Shown: positions 1 to 9,093 of the stretch, piece by piece
Layout of the letters: the number at the start of each line of letters is the position of its first letter
Numbering within the stretch: the first letter of the stretch is position 1
Source of the DNA: Oscillospiraceae bacterium
Lineage (GTDB): Bacteria > Bacillota > Clostridia > Oscillospirales > Oscillospiraceae
NCBI GenBank assembly: GCA_020025545.1
Contig: JAHHRX010000002.1
Location: forward strand, 40,590-104,589
Direction: 5' to 3'
DNA length: 64,000 bases
The notes under the pieces: model-generated
Seen by the model: the letters and a program-made list of their open reading frames with translations, nothing else
Databases searched by the model: none
Told to the model about the DNA's origin: nothing
Made by a program: the position numbers and the translations under genes

Positions 1-1
1 C

Positions 2-196
2 CTGCGCAGGGGAGAGACGCTGGTTCTGCTGAGCGACGGCGCAGGCGGAGAGGATGCCATGCGCCAGGCGTGGATCGCTGCGGGATCGCCGCCCGGAGAG
101 CTGGCGGCAAAGATCCTGGAAAGCAGTCAGCCGGACGGGGAGGACGATGCCACCGTTGCAGTGGTACGGCTTCATTCCCCGGCTGCATCCGCATAA
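2..196 (+). CDS. spoIIE: Stage II sporulation protein E, C-terminal end (partial)
   Basis: Only the last 64 codons are in the window; the reading frame enters from the left edge. The residues read GETLVLLSDG near the start and DDATVAVVRL near the end, the two closing signatures of the PP2C-type serine phosphatase domain of SpoIIE (metal-binding Asp residues in the LSDG and DDAT motifs). SpoIIE dephosphorylates SpoIIAA and so activates sigma-F in the forespore. In related genomes spoIIE lies close to yabP-yabQ-divIC-yabR; here that cluster is 32 kb away, so the order has been rearranged. Another PP2C phosphatase (RsbU-like) cannot be fully excluded from this fragment. Confidence 0.75.
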   Translation: MRRGETLVLLSDGAGGEDAMRQAWIAAGSPPGELAAKILESSQPDGEDDATVAVVRLHSPAASA

Positions 197-318
197 TACC
201 ACATTTTTCTTACGAAATCTGTCGAAACACAAGATGTAGAGCAAAGCTTTGTAGAAAAGCTACTATATTTAGGTTATTTTCAAAAATCGGCACAGTTTTT
301 CTACTTTGCCGGAGCATG

Positions 319-364
319 AAAGCACCGGAGGCCGGCGTTCTGCCGCTCTTTGGTGCTTTTCTTA
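319..364 (+). terminator. Rho-independent terminator after spoIIE
   Basis: Outer stem AAAGCACC/GGTGCTTT with a GC-rich interior, followed by a T-rich stretch (TTTTCTT). It lies about 120 bp past the spoIIE stop. Confidence 0.6.
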
Positions 365-442
365 TACAATCCTCTCTTCCGAAAATGGAATGTTTTTAAG
401 GTCTGCGCCGGAAAAACAAAGTAAAGTACACAATTTATTAAC

Positions 443-471
443 TTGACAAGTCCGGTTTGCTGTACAATAAT
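443..471 (+). promoter_or_regulatory. Sigma-A promoter for the 608-1030 lipoprotein
   Basis: TTGACA, 17 bp spacer, AATAAT. The roughly 130-nt leader that follows has a short GATGGGC/GCCCAT inverted repeat and a 4-codon ORF (ATG at 502) but no riboswitch that I recognise. The rest of 197-607 shows no gene. Confidence 0.65.
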
Positions 472-607
472 GAATATACAGCAAAGAAAGGGGACGGTTC
501 CGATGGGCATTTCTTAAATCTGCCGGCGCCCATAGTACCGCGCGGCAGAAAAGCATTGCAGGTTTCTTTCACCGATTTCTTTTCGTGGGATATGGAGGAG
601 TAATATC

Positions 608-1030
608 ATGTTTCAGAAGCGTATTGTAAGCCTCTTGCTGATTCTTTTGGCTCTGGGGATTGCCGGCATGGCGGCCGGCTGTGCTCAGAAGCCCGAGGAA
701 AGCAAATATTCCAATGTTGTGATCAAAAAGGGGCTGACCGGTTCGGAGGTAAAGGCAGATTCCGAAATACAGCAGAAGCTTTGCGCCATGCTGACCGATG
801 AACAGCTGTCCAAACTGGCTGTCAATGAGCAAGCTTCCGAAGATCCCGAATATGGCGGCGAAATTTTCCTTGTGGAATATGACTGTGACGGCAGCCACTA
901 TTCCTGGATTTGCACGGAGCAAAACACCTTTTGCAAGGTTTCCGGCACTTCCGATGCAGCAGTGAAAAATTATCAGGCCCCTTCACCGATCACCCGGCAG
1001 ATTCAGAATATTCTGAACCCCGGAAAATAA
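608..1030 (+). CDS. Small secreted lipoprotein of unknown function
   Basis: 140 residues. A hydrophobic signal segment (residues 5-24) ends in a lipobox-like AAGC at about residue 25, so the mature protein should be lipid-anchored outside the membrane. The rest is soluble and mixed charge, with no domain I recognise. The start is supported by GGAGG ten bases upstream. The gene is monocistronic: own promoter at 443-471 and a terminator about 40 bp downstream. Confidence 0.8.
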   Translation: MFQKRIVSLLLILLALGIAGMAAGCAQKPEESKYSNVVIKKGLTGSEVKADSEIQQKLCAMLTDEQLSKLAVNEQASEDPEYGGEIFLVEYDCDGSHYSWICTEQNTFCKVSGTSDAAVKNYQAPSPITRQIQNILNPGK

Positions 1031-1069
1031 CCGCATATTTGCCCCGGAATCACCGTTTTGGTAACAATC

Positions 1070-1100
1070 AAGAGCGCCTATCAAAAGGATAGGCGCTCTT
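1070..1100. terminator. Bidirectional terminator between lipoprotein gene and hemW
   Basis: Perfect 11-bp stem AAGAGCGCCTA/TAGGCGCTCTT around a 9-nt loop, between convergent genes. Confidence 0.75.
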
Positions 1101-1107
1101 GCTGCTT

Positions 1108-2301
1108 TTATCTTCTTTTTGCAAGGGGTTTTGAACGCTCCTGAAGCAGGAGAAGGTCGGAAATAATGGAATTGCTGAGCAGGAACCCTTCCGGAGTCAG
1201 GCGCCAGCGGCCGTTTTCGCTGCCGAGGGCGTGTCCTCTCTGGCGGCACAGCTCCAGCGCCTGCTCCAAGGGAGCAAAGGGCAGCAGGAACTGCTTTTCG
1301 TATTCCTCCCGGCTGATGCCCTGGGTGGTGCGCAGCCGCAGCATGAGATATTCCCCCGCCCGCTCCCGGGCAGGAACCTCCTGAATGTTTTGCAGCACCT
1401 GTCCGCCGGAGCGGATCCCGTCGATATAGCCCTGCAAATCCCGGATGATGGAGAAGCGCTTGCCGGCAAAATCCGAGCTGGCATCGGGGCCGAAGCCCAG
1501 ATATTCTCCGCCTGTCCAGTATTTCAGATTGTGCTTGGATTCGTAGCCCCGGCGGCTGAAATTGGAAATTTCATACTGGCGGTAGCCCTTGGTGCGGAGG
1601 ATCTCCACCATGGCAAGGTACATATCCGCCTGCATATCGTCATCCGGCAGGTTCACCATATCCTGGCAGGCATAGAGGGGCGTGCCCTCCTCCACCTTGA
1701 GGCCGTAACAGCTGATATGCTCCGGTGCCAGAGAAATCACATTCCGCAGAGTTTTTTCCCAGCTTTCCAGATCCTGCTCCGGCAGACCGTAAATCAGATC
1801 CAGCGAGAGATTTTTGAAGCCCGCCTTGCGGATCCGCTCCACTGCCGTGATGGCCTGATCGAAATTATGGGGACGGCCGATTTCTTCCAGAATACGGTCG
1901 TCGTCGCACTGGACGCCCAGACTGACCCGGTTGAAGCCCTCTCCCCGAAGCCGCCGCAGAAGCCGGGGCGTTACGGAATCGGGGTTTGCCTCGAAGGTGA
2001 TTTCCGCATCGGCGGTCACATCGAAAGAGCGGCGGATGATGCTCAGAATGGCCGCCATGCCGTCGGCCCCGAAAAAGCTGGGGGTGCCGCCGCCGAAATA
2101 AATGGTGTCCACCTGATAATCCGGCGCCAGATCTCCGGTTTCCCGGATATGTTCGCAGACAGCATCCAGATAGCTGTCCATCAGTCGGTCATCTGCATCC
2201 GTGAGGGAATAGAAATCGCAGTACCGGCACTTACTTCTGCAAAACGGCACATGGATATAGATGCCCAAGGGTATTTTGGCTTTTCGTCCCAGAAGTCCCA
2301 T
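1108..2301 (-). CDS. hemW: Radical SAM heme chaperone HemW
   Basis: 397 residues, normal family length. The N-terminus has IYIHVPFCRSKCRYCDF, the CxxxCxxC motif that binds the radical-SAM 4Fe-4S cluster, followed by a YFGGGTPS SAM-binding glycine motif. HemW resembles coproporphyrinogen III dehydrogenase (HemN) but acts as a heme-binding protein that inserts heme into respiratory enzymes; it is often annotated 'oxygen-independent coproporphyrinogen III oxidase'. It lies 58 bp downstream of lepA in the same orientation, an order common in Firmicutes, and shares the lepA promoter. RBS GGAGG supports ATG at 2301. Whether this copy binds heme or oxidises a porphyrin cannot be told from sequence. 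Confidence 0.92.
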   Translation of the reverse strand: MGLLGRKAKIPLGIYIHVPFCRSKCRYCDFYSLTDADDRLMDSYLDAVCEHIRETGDLAPDYQVDTIYFGGGTPSFFGADGMAAILSIIRRSFDVTADAEITFEANPDSVTPRLLRRLRGEGFNRVSLGVQCDDDRILEEIGRPHNFDQAITAVERIRKAGFKNLSLDLIYGLPEQDLESWEKTLRNVISLAPEHISCYGLKVEEGTPLYACQDMVNLPDDDMQADMYLAMVEILRTKGYRQYEISNFSRRGYESKHNLKYWTGGEYLGFGPDASSDFAGKRFSIIRDLQGYIDGIRSGGQVLQNIQEVPARERAGEYLMLRLRTTQGISREEYEKQFLLPFAPLEQALELCRQRGHALGSENGRWRLTPEGFLLSNSIISDLLLLQERSKPLAKRR

Positions 2302-2359
2302 AGTTTACCTCCGAATTCCTAGGTTATTCTGTTTTCCCCACAAAAACAGCAAAGGTATT

Positions 2360-4168
2360 TTAATCTTCATCCAGCTTGAGCACTGCCATAAACGCTTCCG
2401 AAGGAACGGAAACCGTACCAAAGGTGCGCATCCGCTTCTTGCCCTCCTTCTGCTTTTCCAGCAGTTTCTTCTTTCTGGTGATATCGCCGCCGTAGCACTT
2501 GGCAAGCACGTCTTTTCTCAGCGCCTTGATGGTCTCCCGGGCAATGATCTTGCCGCCGATGGCGGCCTGCACCGGAATTTCAAACTGGGCACGGGGGATA
2601 TTGTCCTTCAGCTTTTCGCAGATTTTTCTGGCTCTGGGGTAGGCGTTATCTGCAAAAAGAATAAAGCTCAGTGCGTCCACCACATCGCCGTTCAGAAGAA
2701 TATCCAGCTTCACAAGGCGGCTGGGGCGGTAGCCGATCAGCTCATAGTCCAGCGAGCCGTAGCCTCTCGTCCGGGACTTGAGGGCGTCAAAAAAGTCGTA
2801 GATGATCTCGTTCAGGGGCATTTCATAGTGCAGCTCCACCCGGTTGGCATCCAGATAGACCATATCCTTGAATTCGCCCCGGCGGGAAGTGGCAAGATCC
2901 ATGATATTGCCCACATATTCCTGCGGTGCCATCAGATTCAGCTTCACATAAGGCTCCTCCGCCAGCTCGATTTCCGCCGGGTCGGGGTAATCAAGGGGAT
3001 TATCCACCATGAGTACCTGCCCGTCGGTCTTGGTAATGCGGTAGACGACATTGGGGGCGGTGGTAATGAGATCCAGATTGTACTCCCGTTCCAGCCGCTC
3101 CTGAATGATTTCCATATGGAGCAGTCCCAAAAATCCGCATCGGAAGCCGAAGCCCAGTGCAATGGAGCTTTCCAGATCATAGGTCATGGAAGCATCGTTC
3201 AGCTTCAGCTTTTCCAGCGCATCCCGCAGATCCTGATATTTGGCGCCGTCTGCCGGATAAATGCCGGAATAGACCATGGGCTGAACAGGGCGGTAGCCGG
3301 GCAGAGGCTCGGCGGCAGGATTTTCCACGGTGGTAATGGTGTCGCCCACCCGTGTGTCGGAAACGGTCTTGATGGAGGCGGTGATATAGCCTACTTCGCC
3401 GGCACCCAGAGAATCCCGGGGTGTCAGTCCCAGCGGGTTCATGGTGCCCACCTCCACCACACGGTAGACAGCGCCGGTTGCCATCATCCGAATATCCATG
3501 CCGGGCTTTACGGTGCCTTCTTTAATACGGGTATAGACGATAACGCCCCGGTAAGGATCATACTGACTGTCAAAAATCAGCGCCTGCAGGGGTGCGTTTC
3601 TGTCTCCCTTGGGGGCGGGAATTTCCTTTACGATCATTTCCAGCACGGAATGGATGTTGATGCCGTTTTTCGCGGAAATTTCCGGGGCATCCTCTGCCGG
3701 AATGCAGATAATGTCCTCGATTTCTGCCTTTACCTCTTCCGGGCGGGCAGAGGGCAGGTCGATTTTATTGATGACCGGCAGGACCTCCAGTCCTGCATCG
3801 GTGGCAAGGAAGGTATTGGCCAGTGTCTGGGCCTCCACACCCTGAGATGCATCTACCACCAGCACAGCTCCTTCGCAGGCCGCCAGAGAGCGGGACACTT
3901 CGTAGTTAAAGTCCACATGACCCGGCGTATCGATCAGGTTCAGGGCATAGGTTTCCCCGTCGTCGGCGGTATAGGAAAGCTGTACGGCGGTGGCTTTGAT
4001 GGTAATGCCACGCTCCCGCTCCAGCTCCATGGAATCGAGGATCTGGCTTGCCATGGCACGCTGGTCTATGGCGTCACATTCCTCCAGCAGACGGTCTGCC
4101 AGAGTGGATTTGCCGTGGTCGATGTGGGCGATAATGGAAAAATTACGGATTTTAGAAAGCTCGGTCAT
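2360..4168 (-). CDS. lepA: Elongation factor 4 (LepA), ribosomal back-translocase
   Basis: 602 residues, full length. The N-terminal GTPase domain has the P-loop AHIDHGKST (about residues 14-22), DTPGH (G3) and NKID (G4). Then come EF-G-like domains II, III and V and the LepA-specific C-terminal domain with YPRARKICEKLKDNIPRAQF. LepA binds ribosomes and promotes back-translocation or assists initiation and 30S assembly under stress. ATG at 4168 is preceded by GAGGTG. It is the first gene of lepA-hemW, transcribed from a promoter at 4226-4254 that diverges from rpoD. Confidence 0.97.
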   Translation of the reverse strand: MTELSKIRNFSIIAHIDHGKSTLADRLLEECDAIDQRAMASQILDSMELERERGITIKATAVQLSYTADDGETYALNLIDTPGHVDFNYEVSRSLAACEGAVLVVDASQGVEAQTLANTFLATDAGLEVLPVINKIDLPSARPEEVKAEIEDIICIPAEDAPEISAKNGINIHSVLEMIVKEIPAPKGDRNAPLQALIFDSQYDPYRGVIVYTRIKEGTVKPGMDIRMMATGAVYRVVEVGTMNPLGLTPRDSLGAGEVGYITASIKTVSDTRVGDTITTVENPAAEPLPGYRPVQPMVYSGIYPADGAKYQDLRDALEKLKLNDASMTYDLESSIALGFGFRCGFLGLLHMEIIQERLEREYNLDLITTAPNVVYRITKTDGQVLMVDNPLDYPDPAEIELAEEPYVKLNLMAPQEYVGNIMDLATSRRGEFKDMVYLDANRVELHYEMPLNEIIYDFFDALKSRTRGYGSLDYELIGYRPSRLVKLDILLNGDVVDALSFILFADNAYPRARKICEKLKDNIPRAQFEIPVQAAIGGKIIARETIKALRKDVLAKCYGGDITRKKKLLEKQKEGKKRMRTFGTVSVPSEAFMAVLKLDED

Positions 4169-4225
4169 TGGTTACACCTCATATAACGGAATCTGTCCCT
4201 GCGTCGAAGGAACGCCATTTTCCCA

Positions 4226-4254
4226 ATTATACCGAATTTTTGCAAAAAAGTAAA
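4226..4254 (-). promoter_or_regulatory. Sigma-A promoter for lepA-hemW
   Basis: On the minus strand: TTTACT, 17 bp, TATAAT. It is about 58 bp upstream of the lepA start. Confidence 0.8.
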
Positions 4255-4348
4255 CTGTATGTTTTCGTGAAAAATCGGGAAAACTGTGTTTGGCGGACGA
4301 TAAAAACGGCGAAATCCCCACATTTTGAAAAAATTTTCTCATAAACCC

Positions 4349-4377
4349 TTGTCAAAATCGGGAAATCGATATATAGT
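4349..4377 (+). promoter_or_regulatory. Sigma-A promoter for rpoD
   Basis: TTGTCA, 17 bp, TATAGT, about 50 bp upstream of the rpoD ATG. It diverges from the lepA promoter within the same 260-bp gap. Confidence 0.75.
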
Positions 4378-4428
4378 CTTACCGCACCAATCGTTTATAT
4401 TTATTAGGAAGATAAAGAGGAGCAATAT

Positions 4429-5580
4429 ATGAGTACTGCGAAAAAAACGGTTAACAAAAGCACGGAAGATCTGCAGTCCGCAATGCAGGCCCTGATTACC
4501 CAAGGCCGCAAGGACGGTGTCATCAAAGCCACCGACCTGAACGCTTTGCTGGAAAAGATGGATCTCTCTCCGGAGAAGATTGAGGATATCTATGACCGCT
4601 TTGAAGCCATGAACATCCAAATTGTAAGTTCCGAATTGGATCTGGACATCGAAAATGATCTGGACTTGGGTGCCGGCCTTGACGATGACATTGACCTTTC
4701 CGGCGTTGAGGACGAGGACTACATCGACCCTGTGGACCTTGCCGCAGAATACAATCTGGACGATCCTGTGCGTATGTACCTGAAGGAAATCGGACAGGTG
4801 AGCCTGCTGTCTGCTGACGAGGAAATTGCCCTTGCCAAGCGTGTCGCCGAAGGCGATCAGGATGCCAAGGTCAAGCTGACAGAAGCCAATCTCCGCCTCG
4901 TAGTCTCCATTGCAAAGAAATATTCCGGCAGAGGCCTGCACATTCTGGACCTCATTCAGGAGGGCAACACCGGCCTGATCCGGGCTGTGGACAAATTCGA
5001 CTGGACAAAGGGAAACAAATTCTCTACATATGCCACTTGGTGGATCCGACAGGCTATCACCAGAGCCATTGCCGATCAGGCACGGACCATCCGGGTGCCT
5101 GTGCATATGGTAGAGGTCATTAACAAGGCCACCCGCTGTAACCGCAAGCTGGTGCAGGAGCTGGGCCGTGAACCCACCGTGGAGGAAATCGCCGCCGAGC
5201 TGGGTCTGCCTGTGGAAAAAATCATCGAAGCCAATCGCACTGCCGCCGATACCCTGAGTCTTGATACCCCCGTGGGTGACGAAGAGGACACCTCCATCGG
5301 TTCTTTTGTGGAGGACGACCGTACCCCCGGCCCCGCCGATGCCACTTCCAATGCTCTGCTGGCAGAGGCCCTCAAGGAAATTCTCGGCACCCTCACCGAG
5401 CGGGAAGCCGATGTCCTTCGCATGCGCTTCGGTATGTATGACGGCCGTACCCACACGCTGGAGGAGGTTGGTCAGATCTTCGGCGTGACCCGTGAGCGGA
5501 TCCGCCAGATTGAGAACAAGGCCATCCGCAAGCTCCGCCATCCCAGCCGTGCAAAGAAGATCAAGGATTTCTACTGCTAA
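4429..5580 (+). CDS. rpoD: RNA polymerase primary sigma factor (sigma-A/RpoD)
   Basis: 383 residues. An acidic N-terminal region 1.1 precedes region 1.2 (DPVRMYLKEIG), region 2 with the -10-reading segment KFSTYATWWIRQAITRAI, region 3, and region 4.2 with the helix-turn-helix VGQIFGVTRERIRQIENKA. This is the housekeeping sigma factor; the many TTGaca/TATAAT promoters in the window are its expected targets. It stands alone with its own promoter and terminator, whereas in many Firmicutes it follows dnaG, which is not here. ATG at 4429 has an AAGAGGAG site upstream. Confidence 0.97.
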   Translation: MSTAKKTVNKSTEDLQSAMQALITQGRKDGVIKATDLNALLEKMDLSPEKIEDIYDRFEAMNIQIVSSELDLDIENDLDLGAGLDDDIDLSGVEDEDYIDPVDLAAEYNLDDPVRMYLKEIGQVSLLSADEEIALAKRVAEGDQDAKVKLTEANLRLVVSIAKKYSGRGLHILDLIQEGNTGLIRAVDKFDWTKGNKFSTYATWWIRQAITRAIADQARTIRVPVHMVEVINKATRCNRKLVQELGREPTVEEIAAELGLPVEKIIEANRTAADTLSLDTPVGDEEDTSIGSFVEDDRTPGPADATSNALLAEALKEILGTLTEREADVLRMRFGMYDGRTHTLEEVGQIFGVTRERIRQIENKAIRKLRHPSRAKKIKDFYC

Positions 5581-5608
5581 GCCCGGGAGGGTAGCTGAAA
5601 GTTAAGAA

Positions 5609-5644
5609 TCCGGCACTTTCCAAAGAAAGTGCCGGACTTTTTTG
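5609..5644 (+). terminator. Rho-independent terminator of rpoD
   Basis: 12-bp stem TCCGGCACTTTC/GAAAGTGCCGGA with a CAAA loop, followed by CTTTTTTT. Confidence 0.9.
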
Positions 5645-5784
5645 CAGTCTGCGGAAAACGGTCTTTCGTCACACCCAAGGATGCAGTCCCATGGGCACCC
5701 GATATGCCGCAAAGGACTGTATGCAATCCTGCCGTGCCGCTTTTGCGCCTATTGCAAAAGGAGCGACATTTGTCCCTTCCCCTC

Positions 5785-5812
5785 TTGTTTTTTCAGGAAA
5801 GCGGTGTATAAT
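5785..5812 (+). promoter_or_regulatory. Sigma-A promoter for the MATE transporter
   Basis: TTGTTT, 16 bp, TATAAT, 37 bp upstream of the chosen ATG. This places the start at 5850 and not further upstream. The rest of 5645-5784 shows nothing clear. Confidence 0.6.
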
Positions 5813-5849
5813 AGAGCCGAAAAATCTGACTAGGGAGCAAGAAGAGAAA

Positions 5850-7247
5850 ATGATGATGGAGAATGATCTGGGCCGGGACAAGATTTCCCGGCTGGTTTTG
5901 CGGATCGCCCTGCCCAGTATGCTGGCGCAGTTTGTAAATGTATTATACAGTATCGTGGATCGGATTTTTGTGGGCAATATCCCCGGCACCGGAGATCTGT
6001 CGCTGGCAGGCGTTGGTGTCTGCGGCCCCATTGTCACCATGATCAGCGCCTTTGCTTTTCTGGTGGGCGTCGGCGGTACGCCGCTGATCGGCATTGCTCT
6101 GGGCGAAAACAACCGGGAGAAGGCATCCCGGATTCTTGCCAACTGCTTTGCCATGCTGGTGGGAATTTCGGTGCTGGTCACGGCCGCTGTTCTGGCTCTC
6201 AAAGGCCCCATGCTCCGCATTTTCGGTGCCAGTGACCAGACCTTTCCCTATGCGAATGCCTATTTTACCGTCTATGTCAGCGGTACGATTTTCGCCCTGC
6301 TGTCCGTCGGACTTTATCAGTTTGTGATTGCTCAGGGATATGCCAAAATCGGTATGTTTTCCGTGATTCTAGGTGCCGTTCTCAACATGATTCTGGACCC
6401 CATCTTTATTTTTGTGTTTCATCTGGGCGTTCGGGGCGCCGCAATGGCCACTGTCCTCTCTCAGGCCGCCAGCACTGCATTTGTGCTGACCTTCCTGCTG
6501 AAAAAGGCCCACATTACCATCACATTCGGGGGCTACAACTCCCGGATCATGCTTCGGGTGCTGAAGCTGGGCGTGACTCCCTTTCTCATTATTGCGGCGG
6601 ACAACATCATGCTCATTGCCATGAACGCCCTGCTCCAGAAGTACGGCGGTGCCCGGGGTGATATGCTCATCACCGTCAACACCGTCGTTCAGAGCTTCAT
6701 GCTTCTGGTGACCATGCCGCTGGGCGGCATCAGCGGCAGTACCCAGTGCATTTTGAGCTATAATTACGGCGCAGGCCATTCCCATCGTGTGCTGAAAGCG
6801 GAAAAATACATCATGGCTCTGTGCATGGGCTACACCGCCATTCTCTTTATTCTTGCCCGGGTGGCAGGAGATGTCTTTGTTTCTCTTTTCACCACCGATC
6901 CGGAGCTGAATGCCGCCGCCTGCCGTGCCATCCGCATCTGTACCCTCATGGCAATTCCCTTGGGTGCGCAGTACGCCATTGTGGACTGCTTCACCGGCAT
7001 GGGGCAGGTTCAGATTTCCCTGCCGCTGTCCTTCTGGCGGAAGGCGGTTTATTTCACGGCGCTGTTTTTGATCCCAACGGTGGCGGATGCCTCCATGATT
7101 TTCTATGCCGAACCCATTTCCGACATTATCGCCCCCATGATTTCCGTGCCGCTTTATTTCTGGGTGATCCGGCGGATCCTCCGGAAGCGGGAATCCTATC
7201 TGTCCTCTGCACCGTCGGAAAACCCGGCAGAGGGAAACGAAAAATGA
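5850..7247 (+). CDS. MATE family efflux transporter
   Basis: 465 residues with about twelve hydrophobic helices in two similar halves, the layout of multidrug and toxic compound extrusion transporters. The first helix region reads LPSMLAQFVNVLYSIVDRIF, the typical MATE opening where N-terminal helices line the cation site. Such proteins export cationic drugs or metabolites by Na+ or H+ antiport in the inner membrane; the substrate cannot be read from sequence. An open frame reaches further upstream, but the promoter (5785-5812) and GGGAG/GAAGAG site fix the start at the ATG triplet at 5850. Confidence 0.88.
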   Translation: MMMENDLGRDKISRLVLRIALPSMLAQFVNVLYSIVDRIFVGNIPGTGDLSLAGVGVCGPIVTMISAFAFLVGVGGTPLIGIALGENNREKASRILANCFAMLVGISVLVTAAVLALKGPMLRIFGASDQTFPYANAYFTVYVSGTIFALLSVGLYQFVIAQGYAKIGMFSVILGAVLNMILDPIFIFVFHLGVRGAAMATVLSQAASTAFVLTFLLKKAHITITFGGYNSRIMLRVLKLGVTPFLIIAADNIMLIAMNALLQKYGGARGDMLITVNTVVQSFMLLVTMPLGGISGSTQCILSYNYGAGHSHRVLKAEKYIMALCMGYTAILFILARVAGDVFVSLFTTDPELNAAACRAIRICTLMAIPLGAQYAIVDCFTGMGQVQISLPLSFWRKAVYFTALFLIPTVADASMIFYAEPISDIIAPMISVPLYFWVIRRILRKRESYLSSAPSENPAEGNEK

Positions 7248-7261
7248 TATATACTATTCGC

Positions 7262-7289
7262 TTGCAAATATTAAAAAACTGCATATAAT
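7262..7289 (+). promoter_or_regulatory. Sigma-A promoter for the 62-residue membrane protein
   Basis: TTGCAA, 16 bp, TATAAT, giving a leader of about 170 nt before the ATG at 7469. Confidence 0.7.
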
Positions 7290-7468
7290 GAAAATAGAAG
7301 CCCTGTAATTACGAAAGAAGCTTTGGATACATGGCAGAAAAATCATGGCTGCAAGGGGTGATAATACGGCTGTCTGATAAGAATGAAAGACTGCTGATCA
7401 AACCGTCCGGGGTGCAGGACAAGCTGGTGAATCAGAATTCTCAGACGTTTTTTAATGAGGTGCATCTT

Positions 7469-7657
7469 ATGAAAAAAGAAAGTAAAATGATATTGGTTAC
7501 GGTAATTGCTGTACTGATAGCTTTAACCTGCGGGGCATTTCTTGATTTTTATCCTTTTTTAGGTGACGATTTGATTGTTCGGGAAATCCAATTTTGCACC
7601 TTCCTGATATGCGTTGTAATTGCCGTATGCACAGCTATGATTTCAAAGAAGAAATAA
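7469..7657 (+). CDS. Small two-helix membrane protein, unknown function
   Basis: 62 residues starting MKKESKMILVTVIA. Two hydrophobic stretches (about residues 7-24 and 39-58) predict two membrane helices, ending in a lysine-rich ISKKK tail. The ATG at 7469 is chosen because GAGGTG lies just upstream; an in-frame extension from 7331 is possible but lacks a clear RBS. Own promoter and terminator. No family recognised. Confidence 0.6.
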   Translation: MKKESKMILVTVIAVLIALTCGAFLDFYPFLGDDLIVREIQFCTFLICVVIAVCTAMISKKK

Positions 7658-7687
7658 AAGGAGCGGAGATTTCTCCGCTCCTTTTTT
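7658..7687. terminator. Bidirectional terminator
   Basis: 12-bp stem AAGGAGCGGAGA/TCTCCGCTCCTT followed by T residues; it serves the small membrane gene and the convergent 7727-8896 gene. Confidence 0.85.
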
Positions 7688-7726
7688 CATTGTGATTCCT
7701 CTTTCCGGTATGGCGCACCAGATGCC

Positions 7727-8896
7727 CTATTCTTCGTTAGATATAAAGTACACTGCCTGCATTGAGCCGTGTTGCGGAAATTCTTTATCCAAATATGTGC
7801 GCAATTCTATGCTCAGATAATATTCCGCGCTTTTGTCGGTTTCTTTCACCTTAAATGGCTCGTAATAGGAACACGACTCAAATTGCGCCGTAAAACTGTC
7901 CAGCACCGGCTTCTGAATCTCCAGCAAGTGCGGGTCTGTCACCCGGATATTTTGGATTCGGGTTGCCTCACCGATTTGCTCATTCATCATAGAAAGCGTA
8001 TCGCTCAGCTTACGCAGATTCTCAGACTTATCCTTGTTAACATCCAGATAAACATAGTAGGTTACGGACTCAACCGCACCGCCTCTTGCCACATTGATAC
8101 TGACATAGGTATTTCGGTCAATTTCCTCTGCATATGGTTGCACATACAGGCTATAGCCAAGCTCACCTGAACCGCCATTATCGGGATCCTCCCCCCTCAC
8201 AGTGAAGCCCTGCTTTCGAAAATAATCTTCCAATGCGTGCCAGCTTACGCTGGCAGCTCTTTTTTCCTCCTCTATGCTCTGGTAGGCATCTACAAATTCC
8301 GGAACCACGGAAAGACTCAACACCAGGATCGGTGTTATCCAGATTACGAGAGAGCACCATTTCGTATGCGGCCGTGACACATTGGCATTTTGCATAACCT
8401 CGGCAATATCTTCGGCCAGCACAGTCAGAAAACGAAATACCTTCAAAAAGAGCAGCACCGAAAATATGCCCTGAATGGCTTTGCCCGCCTTCTTTATGCT
8501 TCCGTTATCGCTGTGAGACATGCCCCTGCCCACCGCTTGTCCGGCTACCCCTGCCGTGACCCAGCGAAGATTGTTCTCCCTCTTATAACTCACCACTTTT
8601 TCCACAAGGTTTTTGTATTTCTTTGTCTGCGTCCCGATCACCGGAATTCCATAGGTGCAGGTTAGCACAACAAGGATGATCGCCTCCAGGATCATTACGG
8701 TTGCGGTGCCTTTCACTAACGGCGCTCTGTCTTCCAAATAAACCGCATTGCCCAAAGAAATCAAGATTGCAAGCGCCAGCAAAGCCAGAAATACACCCAA
8801 CACTGCGCTTGCCGCTTTTGCGCAAAAATAGAACCTCTTCAGCATTCTTTTTTCGGAATTGTTCAGAATAGATCCGTTCAATGTATTAGAATCCAT
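7727..8896 (-). CDS. Membrane protein of unknown function with C-terminal soluble domain
   Basis: 389 residues. Hydrophobic helices at roughly residues 30-55, 68-90, 140-160 and 185-210 are followed by a soluble C-terminal half of alternating strands and helices. I recognise no family. ATG at 8896 has GAGGGG upstream. The gene stands alone, with a promoter (8955-8983) whose -10 region is enclosed by a perfect 8-bp inverted repeat, so it is probably under a dedicated DNA-binding regulator. Confidence 0.7.
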   Translation of the reverse strand: MDSNTLNGSILNNSEKRMLKRFYFCAKAASAVLGVFLALLALAILISLGNAVYLEDRAPLVKGTATVMILEAIILVVLTCTYGIPVIGTQTKKYKNLVEKVVSYKRENNLRWVTAGVAGQAVGRGMSHSDNGSIKKAGKAIQGIFSVLLFLKVFRFLTVLAEDIAEVMQNANVSRPHTKWCSLVIWITPILVLSLSVVPEFVDAYQSIEEEKRAASVSWHALEDYFRKQGFTVRGEDPDNGGSGELGYSLYVQPYAEEIDRNTYVSINVARGGAVESVTYYVYLDVNKDKSENLRKLSDTLSMMNEQIGEATRIQNIRVTDPHLLEIQKPVLDSFTAQFESCSYYEPFKVKETDKSAEYYLSIELRTYLDKEFPQHGSMQAVYFISNEE

Positions 8897-8943
8897 ATTT
8901 TTCCCCTCTACTCAAAATTTTCGGAAATGATTTCCTCCTCTCA

Positions 8944-8983
8944 TACCGTAATATAGTATAATTCATTCTTACGGTAACTGCAA
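8944..8983 (-). promoter_or_regulatory. Promoter with flanking inverted-repeat operator
   Basis: On the minus strand TTGCAG (8978-8983), 17 bp, TATACT (8955-8960). TACCGTAA at 8944-8951 and TTACGGTA at 8969-8976 are exact inverted copies on both sides of the -10 box. Confidence 0.6.
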
Positions 8984-9041
8984 CCAAAAAACACCGCCGC
9001 CCCGCCCGGAAACGAAGGGTGCCGGGGCTTATATAGAAACA

Positions 9042-9075
9042 AAAACAGCAGTCACGACAAAGTGACTGCTGTTTT
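9042..9075 (-). terminator. Terminator of the rpsO-pnp unit
   Basis: 14-bp perfect stem AAAACAGCAGTCAC/GTGACTGCTGTTTT with a 6-nt loop, just past the pnp stop. Confidence 0.85.
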
Positions 9076-9093
9076 AATGTTACCCTTCAGGAA

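Noticed and set aside
2261..4186. 641-codon open frame antisense to lepA
   Set aside because: Shadow of lepA; composition and His/Gly-rich content are typical of antisense translation.
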